Part shown: positions 24,464 to 38,075 of the stretch, piece by piece | How the letters are laid out: each line of letters begins with the position of its first letter | Position numbering within the stretch: position 1 is the stretch's first letter | Origin: Branchiostoma floridae | Lineage: Eukaryota; Chordata; Leptocardii; Amphioxiformes; Branchiostomatidae | NCBI RefSeq assembly: GCF_000003815.2 | Contig: NC_049994.1 | Location: forward strand, 11,283,736 to 11,347,735 | Length of the DNA stretch: 64,000 nt | Reading direction: 5' to 3' | Position numbers and translations under genes: made by a program | Notes under the pieces: generated by a model | Database searches by the model: none | What the model was told of the DNA's origin: nothing | The model's input: the letters and a program-made list of their open reading frames with translations, nothing else

Positions 24464-26948
24464 CATTAACTTCACATGCGGTTTGGAGGAGTGGTGATCT
24501 AGTGACCGAGCGGGATGTGATTATGGACGGTCCTGTATCGGACGCTGATGTCCATTGAACTGATCCCACAAGTAGCTACAGTTGGCATAAGAAACAAATG
24601 GCCTTGAAAATATCGGAGATATGTAATACGTGCTTCAGTCAGCCTGAGTTGATAAAACAATGTTGAGCAGTAAGTAATGAAAGCGAGTTTGAATCATCTG
24701 ATCAAGCATCTGAATCCTCTGTGCTATGCGCTAGGAAGATGTTTCTTGAATACTTTAGCTTTAGGATGTACCAAGGGAAGCGTAAAGGATGTGCCATGAG
24801 AAACATAAACCGATGGAACAGATCCGATTATTTATTTCCTGTAAATATGACGTATTAGGAGCATAGCAGTTTTGGAGGATATAATTGTATTGTTGCACAA
24901 AGTGAATCCGGGTATTCTAAATTACTTACACGAATTGGGTGTCGAAGCTTGCAAGTGTGGGCCTTCGGCGTAAAAGATTAATATCACAGATATGAAAACA
25001 CGTCAAACGTTTGCATTTTCACGCAGAGGTATCATGGTGGGATTTTTATTACTTGTAAATATCATAATTTTTCAGTTTATTACATAGCCACAAAGTACAA
25101 ACACGCAGGAATACGGATGTCAAAAGCACATGACACAATGGAAAGTTTTATAACTAAAGTGAAAGAGCTCAGTGACCTCTAAGGAGGGTATTGTTTCTTT
25201 CTGTATTGGTGTGTTTCGAACCTATAACAAATAAGTACCTAATATATAAAATAAACATCTATGTGGGCGTAAATAGAAACAGTTTTAATGAAATTGTTAC
25301 TCCTGGTAAAGAGGGCATCAAACACCTTTGTCCTCAAGACTAACAGCATACTATATACTTTGTTTTATTTCCTGTGTAAAGGTGGTATCTCACTGCACTT
25401 GGGGCACCGGTGCGGCACTACGGGGTTTGTTCACTGCAGCACTATTGTGTTATTTTCGCTGATTATTATAATTTCGATATTGCATAATACGTAAAGGTAT
25501 GACTTAGAAGACAACAAAATACACAAAAAAACGTAATAAAATTCGTTCTTTATCTCTGAAATTCTTTGAGTATATTTCAAACCCCTCAGTGCCACACACC
25601 CAAGTGCATTGAGACACCACCTTAACAGTCTTAAGGTAAAATTCACGAAGCTTTGTATCATAGTGGTCTAATGGAGCCTCTGTCGAGCAGAGTCTACCGC
25701 AGTCTACTCATCATCGATGTTTAATGCTGTACTTTCTCAGCATCGCAGAGTTCTTTAAAGAGTGGTGTCAGATTTACTGCTGCAGAACTCCATTATTCTA
25801 AATGCGTAAAAGCGCACACTGCTGCTCATGTGAAGCACAATGATGATAGTCCTTTTTGTTCGAAACGGTCTATACCGAAAGAACAATCGTCTTTTGAAAA
25901 TAGGGAAATCAATTGTACTCTTGACTCTGACAATAACATATGATTCGCGCATTGTATCCTAAAAGGAATATCAATTCTCATTCCACGACATACCTTCAAC
26001 AATACTATGTGCTTTGTCACTTTATAGTATTGAATGAAGTATTGCACAATCGATGGCTTCAAGTATTTGGAAAATTACATATTGATATACGAAAGTGCAT
26101 GGTAGATTGAATTTCTATACTGCATTATCCTGAATGAGAGGAAATATTTGGAATCATTTATAGATCTCCCCTTTGTAAACTCACCAACCGATGCAAAAAC
26201 GGAATATTAATGTTCGAAATGGCAGTGCAATTGGTGAAGTACACAATGGTTTCCGTAACCGTTAATTGTCTATTTCTCTTTGCTAGTTAATAGTCTGTTG
26301 CTAAAGGCCATTCACTCCACAAACGTTTTCTATCATGTATCAAAGTCAGATGTGATAACGCTCTTATATGCCTATTCGTGATTCTTTAAACAGTAGCCGC
26401 AGTGTAACTTCAGTCTGAAAAACTTCTGAAAGAAAACTTTGCTCTTGGCGATTTCATTTATCATCTGGTTTATTATGCCTTCAATCAAACTTCGACTTTA
26501 AGCTTTTAAAGTTCTGTCTGATCAAAATGCTCTTAAATGCAGCAATTATTAAACAGCATTACGAAGATCCCAGAGGTATAGAAGCGCGAGATCTCTACGT
26601 TGCAAAGAGTTACAGCATTAAGTCTTGATATTGAAAAGTGCTCACCGCGACACCTTGGCGACACTTCCATCAGAATCACCCTGATCGAAGACGACAGGAT
26701 TAAATCGCAGACGTGTCCTCTTAAATTGTTGCCTCGGGCTCACAGAATCACTTTGTGGTGCGCCTTGGGAATTACGATAGAAATGACACAATATCAATCA
26801 AATACACTCCAAGTAATGAGCATCAGTCTCACATACTTTTGTCTCGTTGCCGATCATTGAGTAAGTTTGGAAGAAGAAGAAGAAGATAAAGAAACAACAG
26901 CTAGGAAGGAATCTTTAACCGTAGGTGCCCTTTCTGTCTGAAAAAACC
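24464..26948. other. No supported gene
   Basis: AT-rich sequence; short frames only. A GAA-rich purine run lies at about 26870-26895. Confidence 0.5.
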
Positions 26949-27230
26949 GGTGCAATGGCCGAGTGGGTAGAGTGTTCGCCTTGCATTCGGTAGGTCGTGA
27001 GTTCGATGCCCGGCCGTCATACCAAAGACTTTAAAAATGGTACATGCTGCTTTCTCTGCTTAGCACTCAGCACTAATGAGAAAGAGTATGGAATTCAAAC
27101 ACACATCACTACCAGCGGACCAGCCCCCTGCTGTAGTACCTTGCACATGTGTGGCCCAAGGGCTACTCGAAATGGAGTTAGGCACCATCCCTAAGCATCT
27201 GCACAGATGAACGGGCAACTTTAACTTTTT
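26949..27230 (+). repeat. tRNA-Ala-derived SINE
   Basis: The head resembles a tRNA: A box TGGCCGAGTGG at 26956-26966, anticodon-like TTGCATT with TGC at 26982-26984, and B box GTTCGATGCC at 27001-27010. The acceptor stem does not pair, so it is not a functional tRNA. The body after 27011 (CATACCAAAGAC...) recurs on the minus strand near 40345-40435, and the head recurs near 58904-58972. It is probably transcribed by RNA polymerase III from the internal boxes when active. The 3' limit is approximate. Confidence 0.75.
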
Positions 27231-30200
27231 TTAGCCCTTTCCGGATGGTCTCAATGGCAAACAATCCTTTGGACAGCAGGCGTGAAATTGTAAGCTGCAT
27301 TTCACTCGTTTTTGATCCTACTATGTTTTGAAGAAGAAAAACAGCTGAAAAGGAATCCTTTGATGTATCAACGTTTTCACTTGGCCGCAATGGCAAAATG
27401 TCCCCTTGGGAATTAAGCGTATTTTTTTGTTTGTTTGCTGGCGGCTTTGAAGGTGTTGATGATTATTTTTCTGAAACTGTTAATGAGCGGCAGCTTTAAA
27501 AGAGCAAGAAGACAATCATATTCTTTCAAGCGGCTTCATACTATTCCTCCTTTACAACCCATAGGATAGCGGGAGAACATAAATGTTTTATCAGGCGGCA
27601 AATCTCATACATGATGAGAACTATTGCAAACGATCAGCCGGCACCTGCGAATGTAACCCTGCATTTATGATCGATGGAGCAATATCTGCATGAGTACTAC
27701 ATTTACACTCATACATCATTTTGTCGCCTTTGTTTATGGTCCAGTGCCGACAGTTTTACGACTGTGTGGAAAACGACGATAGGAAAATCGGTACTGGTAA
27801 TGTTTCACACAGCTTACTAAGTTACCAGAGAGCTAGATGATTAATCAGTTATTGATAGTTATGAAATGAGAGCTATCCTGGCAAATTCTTTATGCTAGAG
27901 TACAGTTAGATGAACTACAGCTCTGACAGACAACACATACATGAGCATTATGTTCTAGCACGACTGCATTAGTAAACAACTAGTAAAAACTACAATGGCG
28001 ACATCAACAATTTAAAGCAACAATCTTTATTTTTATTCAAATTACAAATGGATATCTAGATATTACCGTTGACAAGTGACACATTTTATTGAATGTTTAT
28101 GATAATCCTACACTATTGCAAATTCCAGGAACATACTTGTTATGGATTTCAATGTACGTCATCCTCAAGTGCCATCCAATTTCTTTAACGACACATTCGT
28201 CGGTTGGCAGCGGGCACCCCATGCGCCATGTGTGCCGCTCGTCGCTATATATGACACCGGGCAATCAAGATTACCTTCCCCTAATGAAAACTGTATGGGC
28301 CAGAAGTTACCACAAGATCAAGAGATCACAGAAGAAATAGCGCTGGGAATTCGCAATAAAAGCCTAGTGCCGACCACGAGCGGCAATTTATCACCAGCAT
28401 CAGAAGTGCCAGTGGGTATTATGTCTAGTGGATGTATACGCTTCCCATTAGTTGACTTATCCAAACAGTTCTGTCTTGCACTATTTTCATAGCTGACGGT
28501 TTGAGATGTGTACATGTAAGAGTCATAAAACGCTTATTGTCGCTACTTTGGTGTCATCAACACTTCTTAATATAAAGGTGGAACTGCGAATGGAGACTGC
28601 TTGTCGTCTCGCCATAAATTGTTTCCGGGTAGTGGTATCGCCTTTATTATATGCTGCAGCTTGCAAGATGCGATAGGAATGGTACGGGAATTTGTCTTTT
28701 ATAAGACGCGTTATATACGACCTTCGTTGGCGCCAAGATATTGAAAATTGTTTCCCAAGATTGGTGGATAACATGCTTACCTTAAATTATGGTCATTTTA
28801 TTAACATCTTTGATATAGAAAACACCTGTTTTCACGAATGGTCGGATGAATCTAAGATACAGTCATATTTATGAACGATATTGAAATGTAGATATGCTCT
28901 GTCATGGAAGCCGACTATTAAGATGCAGAGTCTAAATATCAACGTGGAAACTTGTACACGTTTATTCATCGATAACTAAGTCAAATCAGGAAATTCCGAA
29001 CTCAAGCATGATAATGAAGAAAAATTTCCTTCCTAAGCAAAGATTAGAACGATGCTATCAGTGAAAATATACAAAGAAAGGTAACAGTGTGCCAGACAGA
29101 TGTCGTTGTAAGATTCAGATTGTTGCCATTAATTCAACTCGGGACGGAGCCATGGGGTTTTGGCGACACAAACACACAATTATTGATCATCCCCCAAAGG
29201 TTTCTGCCTGAGAATATGTTATCCATATCTATGCATACCAGAACCTTTGAAATTCAAGACTTAGGATTATGTTCCATGGGGTGCTTTGGTTGTCTTCGGG
29301 AGAGTTTTGTGAAGAGAACCTCATGCAGAGATGAGATAAAACTGCAGTAGAGTATTGGATGTTCCACCCCTTATCTAGTGCCTTTAGGGAAAGTTGGTAT
29401 GATCCAGCACTACTTGGGTCGTACCATCGTGATGTGGCATCGACAGCTTATACTGAATTAACTGGCTCGGGGGTCTTGCGCCAAATGGAAACCATTTTAA
29501 CAAGCTGTCGCCACTCGCAGTCACGTCCGCGCAGGTAACATCAACTTTGCTGATTGGAACCTCGCGTTTTCCACGAGGTATAGCTTGTAATAAAACCAGC
29601 AGTTTCGAGCTGTTGAAGCGGATGCGTCGGGAATTTATACCCACTGATAGTGGCTAAGATAGCAGGGCGTTGTCTAAATGCGTATTTCTCTTCAAGAGGA
29701 TTCAAGACGAGTGTATCTGCTTCCGAACCACTGACACGGACCAGCACAACTATTAGCGGATCATTACTTGTGTGAACTCGCTAGCAGCGGTGAGCTAAGC
29801 GGCAATGTCATGCTTACCAGTCTGTGACGACAGGGAGTGATAGCGAGCTGACACTAAGGAACGGCGAGATCCGGCTGAAATATTGACGAGTCGTCTGGGA
29901 GAAATCTTGGCAGTACTGCAGTCACAGTGGTCGAGGTCCAGACCTAGGTTTCTCCCGTCACGTCAAACCTTTCCCCTGATGGTTAGCCAATAAGTTATCC
30001 GAACAGGCGGCAGGAGGAACGAAAAGACATGTTAAGAACGTTGAAGGACTGTTGGACGTCCCGGCTGGTTGGATTCTGTGCGGTATTTCAAGGACTGTTT
30101 GGTGAGTAGAATCCAGTCTTGTTTTTAAGGTTCCATTTTCGAGTTGAAGGCTTTCATGATTTCCCAATTAAAACTGGATTAATCATGTATGTACGGAAGC

Positions 30201-31955
30201 AAAGTCAACAACAAGTCTTAGTTAAGGTTTCGCTGCTGTGGCGAATTTTGACTAGGAATCCTGGATCCTTCACGACTTCTCTTTCTTGTATTTGCTAAGA
30301 ATATTTAGTGAACGAAATTATGACTTATATATCAATACCTCTCTTTGAGCGATGAATTTGCACTTTAAAATTTGCTGCAATGTGACGGAAAAATGCTGTT
30401 GCTTTTGGCAACAGGACAAAAACTTGACATGGGCTAACGGCTGGAACAAAGTCACCCATTGCACTATCTGATGAATATGGAATGGGAGTTTTGTATGAAA
30501 TTGAACATTAGACAGGAATCATCTTAAATTTGTTGTTTATCGATTTCAATTCTTTCAACACCTGCGCTTAATCTCCCCACGGGTACTTAAAAATTCATCA
30601 CCAAAATGTAATCATATTTTATGACTATTAAGAATCAAAGTGGATTCGACATAGATTTCTGTACATGCAACAAGAAGCATAAATGTCCCCTGGTCGGCGC
30701 AGAGTCTCAGTAGCGGGGCTTACTGAGCTTGTCCCGGTTATTGGGTTCTCGACATTCTTCATCGCAGCTCAATTTTGCCGAGCTTTCAGCGAGAAATAAA
30801 TATCTGCCATAAAGGTGAAGTATGGATACATTGTCTCTTGAATTACGAGCAAAGTCTCCCTGCGCCTTTTCATGGGGAACAGAAGCCGGAAGCCCTTGGA
30901 CATGCAACTACAAATCTTTTCATTCTGCCAGCAATATTGGACTTGCCGTCAATATGTGACACGCCATTGACTTTCGGCATATCTATCTCGCGTCTTGTGA
31001 AGAAAGTGGGAAGCCGTACATTGTAGAATATCGACTAGCAAGTGTTTCAAGGATAAGGACTTAACAAGGTTTGGTAAATGAAATGTTGATTTGCATATCA
31101 TTGTTGGCATTGCATTTCCATCCGCCCTCGCGAATGTCCATATACACGTTATACGATAAGTAGCAAGAAAAGATTTTGTAACAAGCAAGGGTGTATTTGC
31201 CTTATACCAAGGAATTTGGAACGCAGGTCGCGTAAACCAGCTTCTTGCCAACCAAAACAGAGTATCACGAGAAATCATAGAAAACCACGTCACTCGGTAA
31301 AGTACTCGTAAAAGGCAGTTCCATTAGTACTTACCGCCTTTGTCGATTAGAGCTTTCGCTGCCATTTACCAAAAACAGTCAAAGGTAATGCATCACATGT
31401 TCCTGGTAAAACATTTCTTACGTCGGACGGACTTAAGGAAGTCTTGTTATCAACGAACATCTGCGCTGTGCATGGAAGAGCCCCAGGACATTGGCTTTTT
31501 CTTCCGTAAAGAAACTCTGCGGTTTTGCATTGATACCAAAGGGATGATACAGCAAGCAATCTGCGTCTCCCTTCAACTTGCCGCCTGTGTCACGAAGAGT
31601 AGCATGGCCTTGTTGCCAACGAGTACATTCGATTGATTGATGTGTGGCACCCCAAAAATTAACTGTGTTGTAGTTACAAGAATTCCCTACCTATGAGGCA
31701 TTTGGAACAGCTATTTTAAGCAACGGATTCAACATAGAGCCACCTTGGACCGATCACCCTTCAATCGTAAGCCCGGGAACACTTTGATGTCAGGGTTTTG
31801 CCGCAGGGGATGGCTACATGCTGCTGCATGTACAGATTGCCTCTGGCATCAAATACCGTATCGTCAATTTGCTGATGAGTAATGTATTTCCTGGAAAATG
31901 CACTCTCTTGGTATGATTACAACGTCACAGTTGACATATCCTGGCATGATGGATC
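27231..31955. other. Region of decayed, unrecognised frames
   Basis: No intact gene. From 31.9 kb down to 28.3 kb several short minus-strand frames with fairly protein-like composition follow each other in different phases (for example 31559-31347, 31293-30949, 30907-30707, 29747-29541, 29644-29384 and 28774-28523), as expected of an old retroelement or pseudogene. A minus-strand segment near 31,830-31,870 reads NLYMQQHVAIPCG, faintly like the Q..G(I/V)xMG block of reverse transcriptases. Plus-strand frames (28142-28492, 31340-31636) overlap them. Not assignable. Confidence 0.3.
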
Positions 31956-32216
31956 ATGCTGTCAGCATGTAAAAATATCACTGTACGAGCAAAGAACAAG
32001 AGAAGTATACTACAAGCAAGAATGGTACACAGACTTTGTGCGATTGAGCAATACTAACGACCAACCGTGAAATGAGGATCCGTTATTATGATTATGCTGT
32101 CAGCATGTAAAAATATCACCGTACGAGCAAAGAACAAGAGAGGTATACTACAAGCAAAAATGGTACACAGACTTTTTGCGATTATGCAATAACAACGGCC
32201 AACCGTGAAATGGGGG
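31956..32216 (+). repeat. Tandem duplication of about 138 bp
   Basis: Copy 1 starts near 31956 and copy 2 near 32094. Both begin ATGCTGTCAGCATGTAAAAA and end in CCAACCGTGAAATG, with about 90% identity. Confidence 0.9.
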
Positions 32217-34139
32217 TTCATTATGATACGGTAGGAACCACCACCGAGTCCATGTCCGTTCAATACACACGCGATGGCGATCTCCAAAGGTACACTCCCT
32301 GAAAATGGAAATGAAGGCCAGGGAATGGATCCTTTATAAATTACTCTGCCTTCCTACGGTCAATGTGTTCTATGTCTGCCAGCTACAAAACAGATTGAGC
32401 GAGGCTGATAAACTTACATTAAGCCCGTGCGCTGAAATGAACATCAGAGAGAAATGTGCAGATAATCAATCAATCCCCTCACTACTCATCAATCAACAGC
32501 CATATAAGGGGACAGGGGATGAACAATGGTCACCGTGAAACCGACAAGGCTGTTTCAGGAAATCAGATGAATTTCTTTCGACCCGTTCGTTACTGTCAAG
32601 TACTAACACCATGAGAGCTATAGGCAAATGATATCGGTCCCTACGGAGATGTGTGTGCAATAGCCAGATACTTGAGCTTTGCATGAAAGACGATATTTGC
32701 ATTTAGAGAAACGTAAGAAGAGAGATAAATGATCTCTGTGAAAAAAGTCATTAATCAACACAAGAATGGGATACTCGCGTTGGAATCAGATTCGCCTGGG
32801 TCGTTTTTTGAGCCGACAGAAAAGCAGACTGAATACCTCTAAGCTTCCGAGGGGGCACGTTTTAAATTAAGAGCGATGTAGGATTTTTCCTATCGGCACA
32901 GCCTAATCACACGGGTCAGTGTTGCACGGCGGAGGGTAACTAAGTATTCTTAGAAGTGACTCTTATCGTGGAACACCTGTTTCTACCATCAGCGGCTGTT
33001 GTTACACGCTGATCTCTTTCTTGACCCAGTAGTCAATCATGTCTCAGGTCTTGTAGTGATACCTGTCAACGAAGAATACAAGTAAGGGCACTTAATGTTG
33101 AAAGGCTTAAGGAAAGACATGCACCAATCTATTTTTTCTTTCACACTGAAAAGAGTTTTCGCCTTCACTACTTTGGGACACAGCCATAACAGATTTAACA
33201 GAACCCTCAATAAATTTCATAAATAAAAGAAGAGTGTTTTCAAGGTTCCATCTTGCATCATATTTTAGTTGTGAAATCAGGAGTTACATAAATCCAATTC
33301 TTGTCACTGTAATGTGTTGTAAGCTTAACCATATCTTTAAAAATATCAGATAATTCTCCAGATACAGAAGTGAAAAAAAGTCATTGATATGACGGATGAA
33401 ATAAGCCCGTAGTATTGTATGCTAACATATTGTATGCACACAATGCATGGATCAAAATGTTATTAAACCACATGTCTTGAGTCATATACTCCACTGCTCG
33501 AAGTGTTTTGTGGGATTGACATCCTGGTACCAATAAATTAACTTACCAATATTGCATACCATAGCTAAGTGGATTACACGAGAAGGAGCAACACGTGGTA
33601 AGGATTGGATCGCCCGAGGCAAACATGTCATATGGGAATAAGGGGCACATGGCAGCAATGCCGATATTCAGATATGGAAGAATAAGGCAGTCCTATGAAC
33701 AACAATCAGTGGAAATATATTTCACATGATATGGTTGTATTTTGATATATCTGGTTGTAGTATGTAAAGTTTGTTTATTTGTTTGAATTGCATACCCAGT
33801 CAATCACCTTATAACTTACAAACTAACTAACTAACTATATGAATAGATAGATAAATAAATAACGTATCACACCAGGTTTGTACTGGACAGTACAAGCTGC
33901 ACATTCGGATACACTCACGCCTATGGACTCCAGGAAGACTAGTGAATGATCACTAATGGAGATCTTGATAAACCAAACCAAACCAAACCAAACTAAACCA
34001 AAGTGCAATTGTTTCTTTTAATTGCTTGTGGCGTGTCTGTCCTCAAAAAGAGGACCTTTATTTAATGTTCTATCCGAGGGACGTCCCTAGCAAAAGTTAG
34101 GTACTCAGTGTTAACTGAGTGTTACGTTATTTATTCATT
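32217..34139. other. No supported gene; simple repeats
   Basis: Holds AACCAAACC-type pentamer repeats at 33970-34003 and CTAA/GATA-type runs at 33822-33862. Frames at 32305-32538 and 32054-32287 are not recognisable. Confidence 0.5.
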
Positions 34140-34159
34140 TATTGAGGGCAGAACGTCGG

Positions 34160-34230
34160 AGTATGTCAGAAGATTCGAACCCAGGGTCATACACTAAAAA
34201 CCTTACCATTACGCCACGCAGAGCCAAGTC
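34160..34230 (-). repeat. Degenerate tRNA-like SINE head
   Basis: On the minus strand an A-box-like TGGCGTAATGG is followed about 30 bases later by a good B box, GGGTTCGAATC. The T stem and acceptor stem do not pair, so this is a tRNA-derived repeat and not a tRNA gene. Confidence 0.5.
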
Positions 34231-37197
34231 ACTCTTAAAGCGGAAAAATGTTACACCTCTTACACAATCCTTATGTTTAAAATCTCGCCTTTTTATGATT
34301 GGCTGTCATGAGTGCTGTATCAATGTATAAAGAAGAACGAATCGTGACCCAATTGCGTCCACATGATTACACATGAAGAACGATCAAAGCAATAAGACTA
34401 GGTTGCAGTATTGAAAAAATGAGTCTATCATTAAGTTGCAATCTATGAAGTTCCCCAAAGTCCCTCTACCATGTGGTCATCCATAATGAGAACTGGCAGG
34501 CAGGATTGAAGAAATCCCCGAAGCGGCGTCAAACAATTTACGTTGTTGATTACTCAGAGGGTTTCATTGTCACGCATGTTAGTAATTACGGAAAGACCGA
34601 CTCGGGTTTCTTCGCAATCAATAAATGCTTCCCGAGCGACCATCCACCAAGCCCCTATTGCAACTGGACTTAAGACGACCAACCAAAATATTTAAAGTTT
34701 CACCGTCACAGCAACTTTAGCATTACTGTTGCTTTGATGTTATGAATAAGTGTACCTACAAAATCGTAGAATCTTAGACAATATCTTGTTTACAGAAGCG
34801 ATTTACAAACAACTGCATCTTTATAGGAATCCAAGAGGGCTCAAAATACTAAAATGCATTAAATTTTAAAATGATAGAAAATAGATTACTTTTAAGATAT
34901 TACGTCCAGAAACAAACGAGCAAACAACGAGCAAACAAAAGTCTGAAGAATCTGGTAGAAGGACTCAAAACCCTTGGGAAAAAGATTAATAAATCATTAG
35001 TTTTAAGACATTGTGTCTACGTACTACCAACACAAGGCAACAAACAAACGAGCAAATGAACAAAAAGAACTTTTTTGGGGAAGGCACAGGCTATAACATG
35101 TGAGGATTCGAAGCTTGCACATTTCAAAACTAATGTGCCAAAGCCTATGCGCTGAAATGCAGCAACATAATCTGCCCTAAAGTGAAACGTTAAAAGTAAT
35201 TTCGTTCTGGTATATTCATCACCATTTTGCTACCTTCTGCTGCCTATAGGAATACTTGCAAAATAAAACATCGAAAAGCAGGTGACCCAGCCAGTAGAAT
35301 AAAATTGAAAAGAAGGATAAAAATACAAGTAATTTTCACCGTGATTATGACTTCTGGAAAAATAACGTCATTGAGAGTTACTGGAAGCTCAGAGAGCTAT
35401 CCGTTCCGGGAATATGCGAGATGTCAGTGTCACCACACCCCTAAATTGGACCTGCCTCGTTGGTCAGTGTCCAATAATCTGCTCCCATGGGTGGAAAGGT
35501 GACATATTCGATGCCGTAAAGTCCCATTCCCTGGAATGCAATTTTGTACCCCACGAGCCGGCGATGGGGACCACGTCGAGGAAAACGTAATTGAAAGCAA
35601 TGCGAGCGTGGCCAATTTTAGAAACATGTCGGCAAAAATCGATAGCCAGTGTTTCCCATCTTTTCGTCGATACATCACGAGACATGGCCGTTCCTCCTTG
35701 TTTTCATGTACCTTGACTGTTCTTAGGTCCTCCCGTATTCGGCTTAATTACCATGAAGATGGGCACAATGCGTTTTAAGATCTAGGCGATATCTTAGACG
35801 TGATAGGGTTGCGAGGGTGACTAATGGTTCCAATCGATGTTCCTTTACGTCAATCTTTAAGTGTTAGTTGGTCACCAAGGAATACTTACAACACTGCCCT
35901 TCCCTAAAACACATTAATATGCCTTTCTCCCTTAGAAGTAAAAGTAGCAATTGTCAGTATACCTAACATATTATATTTTGTGACAGATACCAACTAGCCC
36001 AGAGCATATATAAAGGCGTTTTTATTCATGCGTATCCTTGTAGCCATATCATTATTAGATAGCTCCTAGTATACCAGATCCTACTAAATGGGATTAAGCA
36101 ACTTGAAAACTCACAAGAAACAACCTTGCAAAGTCCCCAAAAACATTGGCACCGGTACTAATCTTTCCCTGCTTTAGTAGTCTAATGGCGGAATTAGCAC
36201 CCACTTTCCGGACTCACCTGAGCCTTAATCCAAGGAAAGTAGACCTTAAGATGGGTTCGACTTAAGGGCAGAGGACGGGGGATCTCAGGTGTTATATCAG
36301 AGATTCGCACGTCTTGCAGACACACTTATCCCCGGTCAAAAGGGATCTCATTAAAAGTGAAATATTGCCGAGCAAATTCAATTATCAGTCTTCGAATCGT
36401 AGACGGTGCGCTGTGAAGTGGACAGAAAGTGGGAAATGAATCGGGCCGGACCGCTACGGCCCCCATTGCACCAGACGGCGATCGCACTGCGAAATGCATT
36501 TGAAACGTGTAACCCTTGCTTTTGTAATTGGAACATTGGAATATCATGCAAAACGTAAAAGTATGACTGAAAAAACAAGAAAACATGCAGAAATCATTCT
36601 CAGAAATCTTCAAGCCTTTTACACCTCACCGATCAGCAAAAAACATCTTCTTGCATTTAAGTCATCCAATCTGATCTACCATAACGTTGGAAATTTCGTC
36701 CTAGCCTGCAGCACTCTAAAACCCCCTCATATATCCTATGTAGAATACATATATAATAGCTGCTACTCTACCTTTCGTTATTCATCTATTTTTCATTCTT
36801 CTTGTATACCACTGTTTTCTTTGTTTACAATAAACCCTAGGGGCATGAATGCGCAATAACGTCATCATTGCATTATAGAAGGAAATTACATTTTACAATT
36901 AACTTTGTGCTGCAAAACACGAGAACTAATCAGTTTGGAAAGGAAACAAGACAAATTTCTGGAGCCAAATGGCTCTAACCTTAAACCCAAAGGTCAGCAT
37001 CAGAGAAATGATTATAGAAGAAACGCTGATGTAGAAACCGTGACCTTTCTAATACATACAATTGATCTCTGCCCAAGCCGAAAGGTCAGTCCGTCCCTGG
37101 ATAGCCTTAGGCAGGATTACACTGTATTTAATGAACGTATATGGTTCCGGGAATCTAAGCTGGTTCTCCATTATCTTTAGATCTCATCGATTGAGCC
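34231..37197. other. No supported gene
   Basis: Contains a GC-richer patch at 35464-35685 where all three minus-strand frames are open over about 70 codons without recognisable domains, and a repeat fragment near 36470-36495 that is also found at 5236-5270. Confidence 0.4.
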
Positions 37198-37900
37198 TTC
37201 TTTTATAGTAAGATGGTCTTTGTTTTTACTCTGGAGGAATCTCATCAGAAGTATGCATGTCTTGTATCTCATCAGAAGTATGCCCAATTTGTTAAGTAGT
37301 ATCGGATAAAGTTGTACATTTGTACAGTGAGATGCTATCATTCTATGTTGAGTATTTTCATACCCATTGAGGTAAAGAAGACATAGGTACCATACACCAA
37401 GTGACCGATGCACCCATTACACTATACGGTGATCCAGGGCGTTCTTTCTTATAGTAGGATGGACTTTCTACCCTCAAGGGATCTGTACATGTCTTCTAGT
37501 TCATAAAAAGTATGCCCAATTCATTACTTACTATTGGATAAAGATACATATTTGTACTGTAATATGGTATTCTTCTATGTGGAACATTTTTCTACCTGTT
37601 GAGGTAAAGAACACATAGGTACCGTATAAGTGAATGGTGCCACCATTACAATATACGGTGATCTAGGGTGATATTTGCTTATAGTAGGGTAAACTTTGCT
37701 ATTACTCTCAAGAAATCTGTATATGTCCTCTAAATTTTTAGTTCATCAAATTCATTAGGTGTTTTTAAAAAAGAGACACATATTTGTACAATAAAATGGT
37801 ATTCTTTTGTGTTGAAAATCTTTCTACCTGTTGAGGTAAAAATAACATATATACCATATTCCTAGTGAATGATGGCCCAATACATAGACGGTGATCTCGC
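37198..37900 (+). repeat. Tandem repeat, three diverged copies of about 235 bp
   Basis: Copies start near 37198, 37444 and 37675 with T(C/G)CTTATAGTA(A/G)G(A/G)T and end with the ATACGGTGATC block. Similarity falls from copy 1-2 to copy 3, so this is an old array. Confidence 0.85.
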
Positions 37901-38021
37901 TGCGACCTAGATAGGATTTGTGTAACCCTTTACTGAATAATGAGAATGTCATTCAAAAAGTAAAAGTATGTCTGACAAGACAATAAAACACACAAAGCAT
38001 AAAAAGATTCATTTTTATCTA

Positions 38022-38075
38022 TGGAGTTCGTTGAGCGCTGTGGAGTTCGTTGAGCGCTGTGGAGTTCGTTGAGCG
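38022..38075 (+). repeat. Short tandem repeat, 19-bp unit, about 2.8 copies
   Basis: TGGAGTTCGTTGAGCGCTG is repeated at 38022, 38041 and 38060 (the last is partial). Confidence 0.95.

Noticed and set aside
26949-27022. Possible functional tRNA-Ala gene
   Set aside because: A and B boxes are present, but acceptor and T stems do not pair and the sequence is a dispersed repeat with a shared body.
28142-28492. 116-codon plus-strand frame
   Set aside because: Overlapped by equally long frames on the other strand and in another phase, with no recognised motif.
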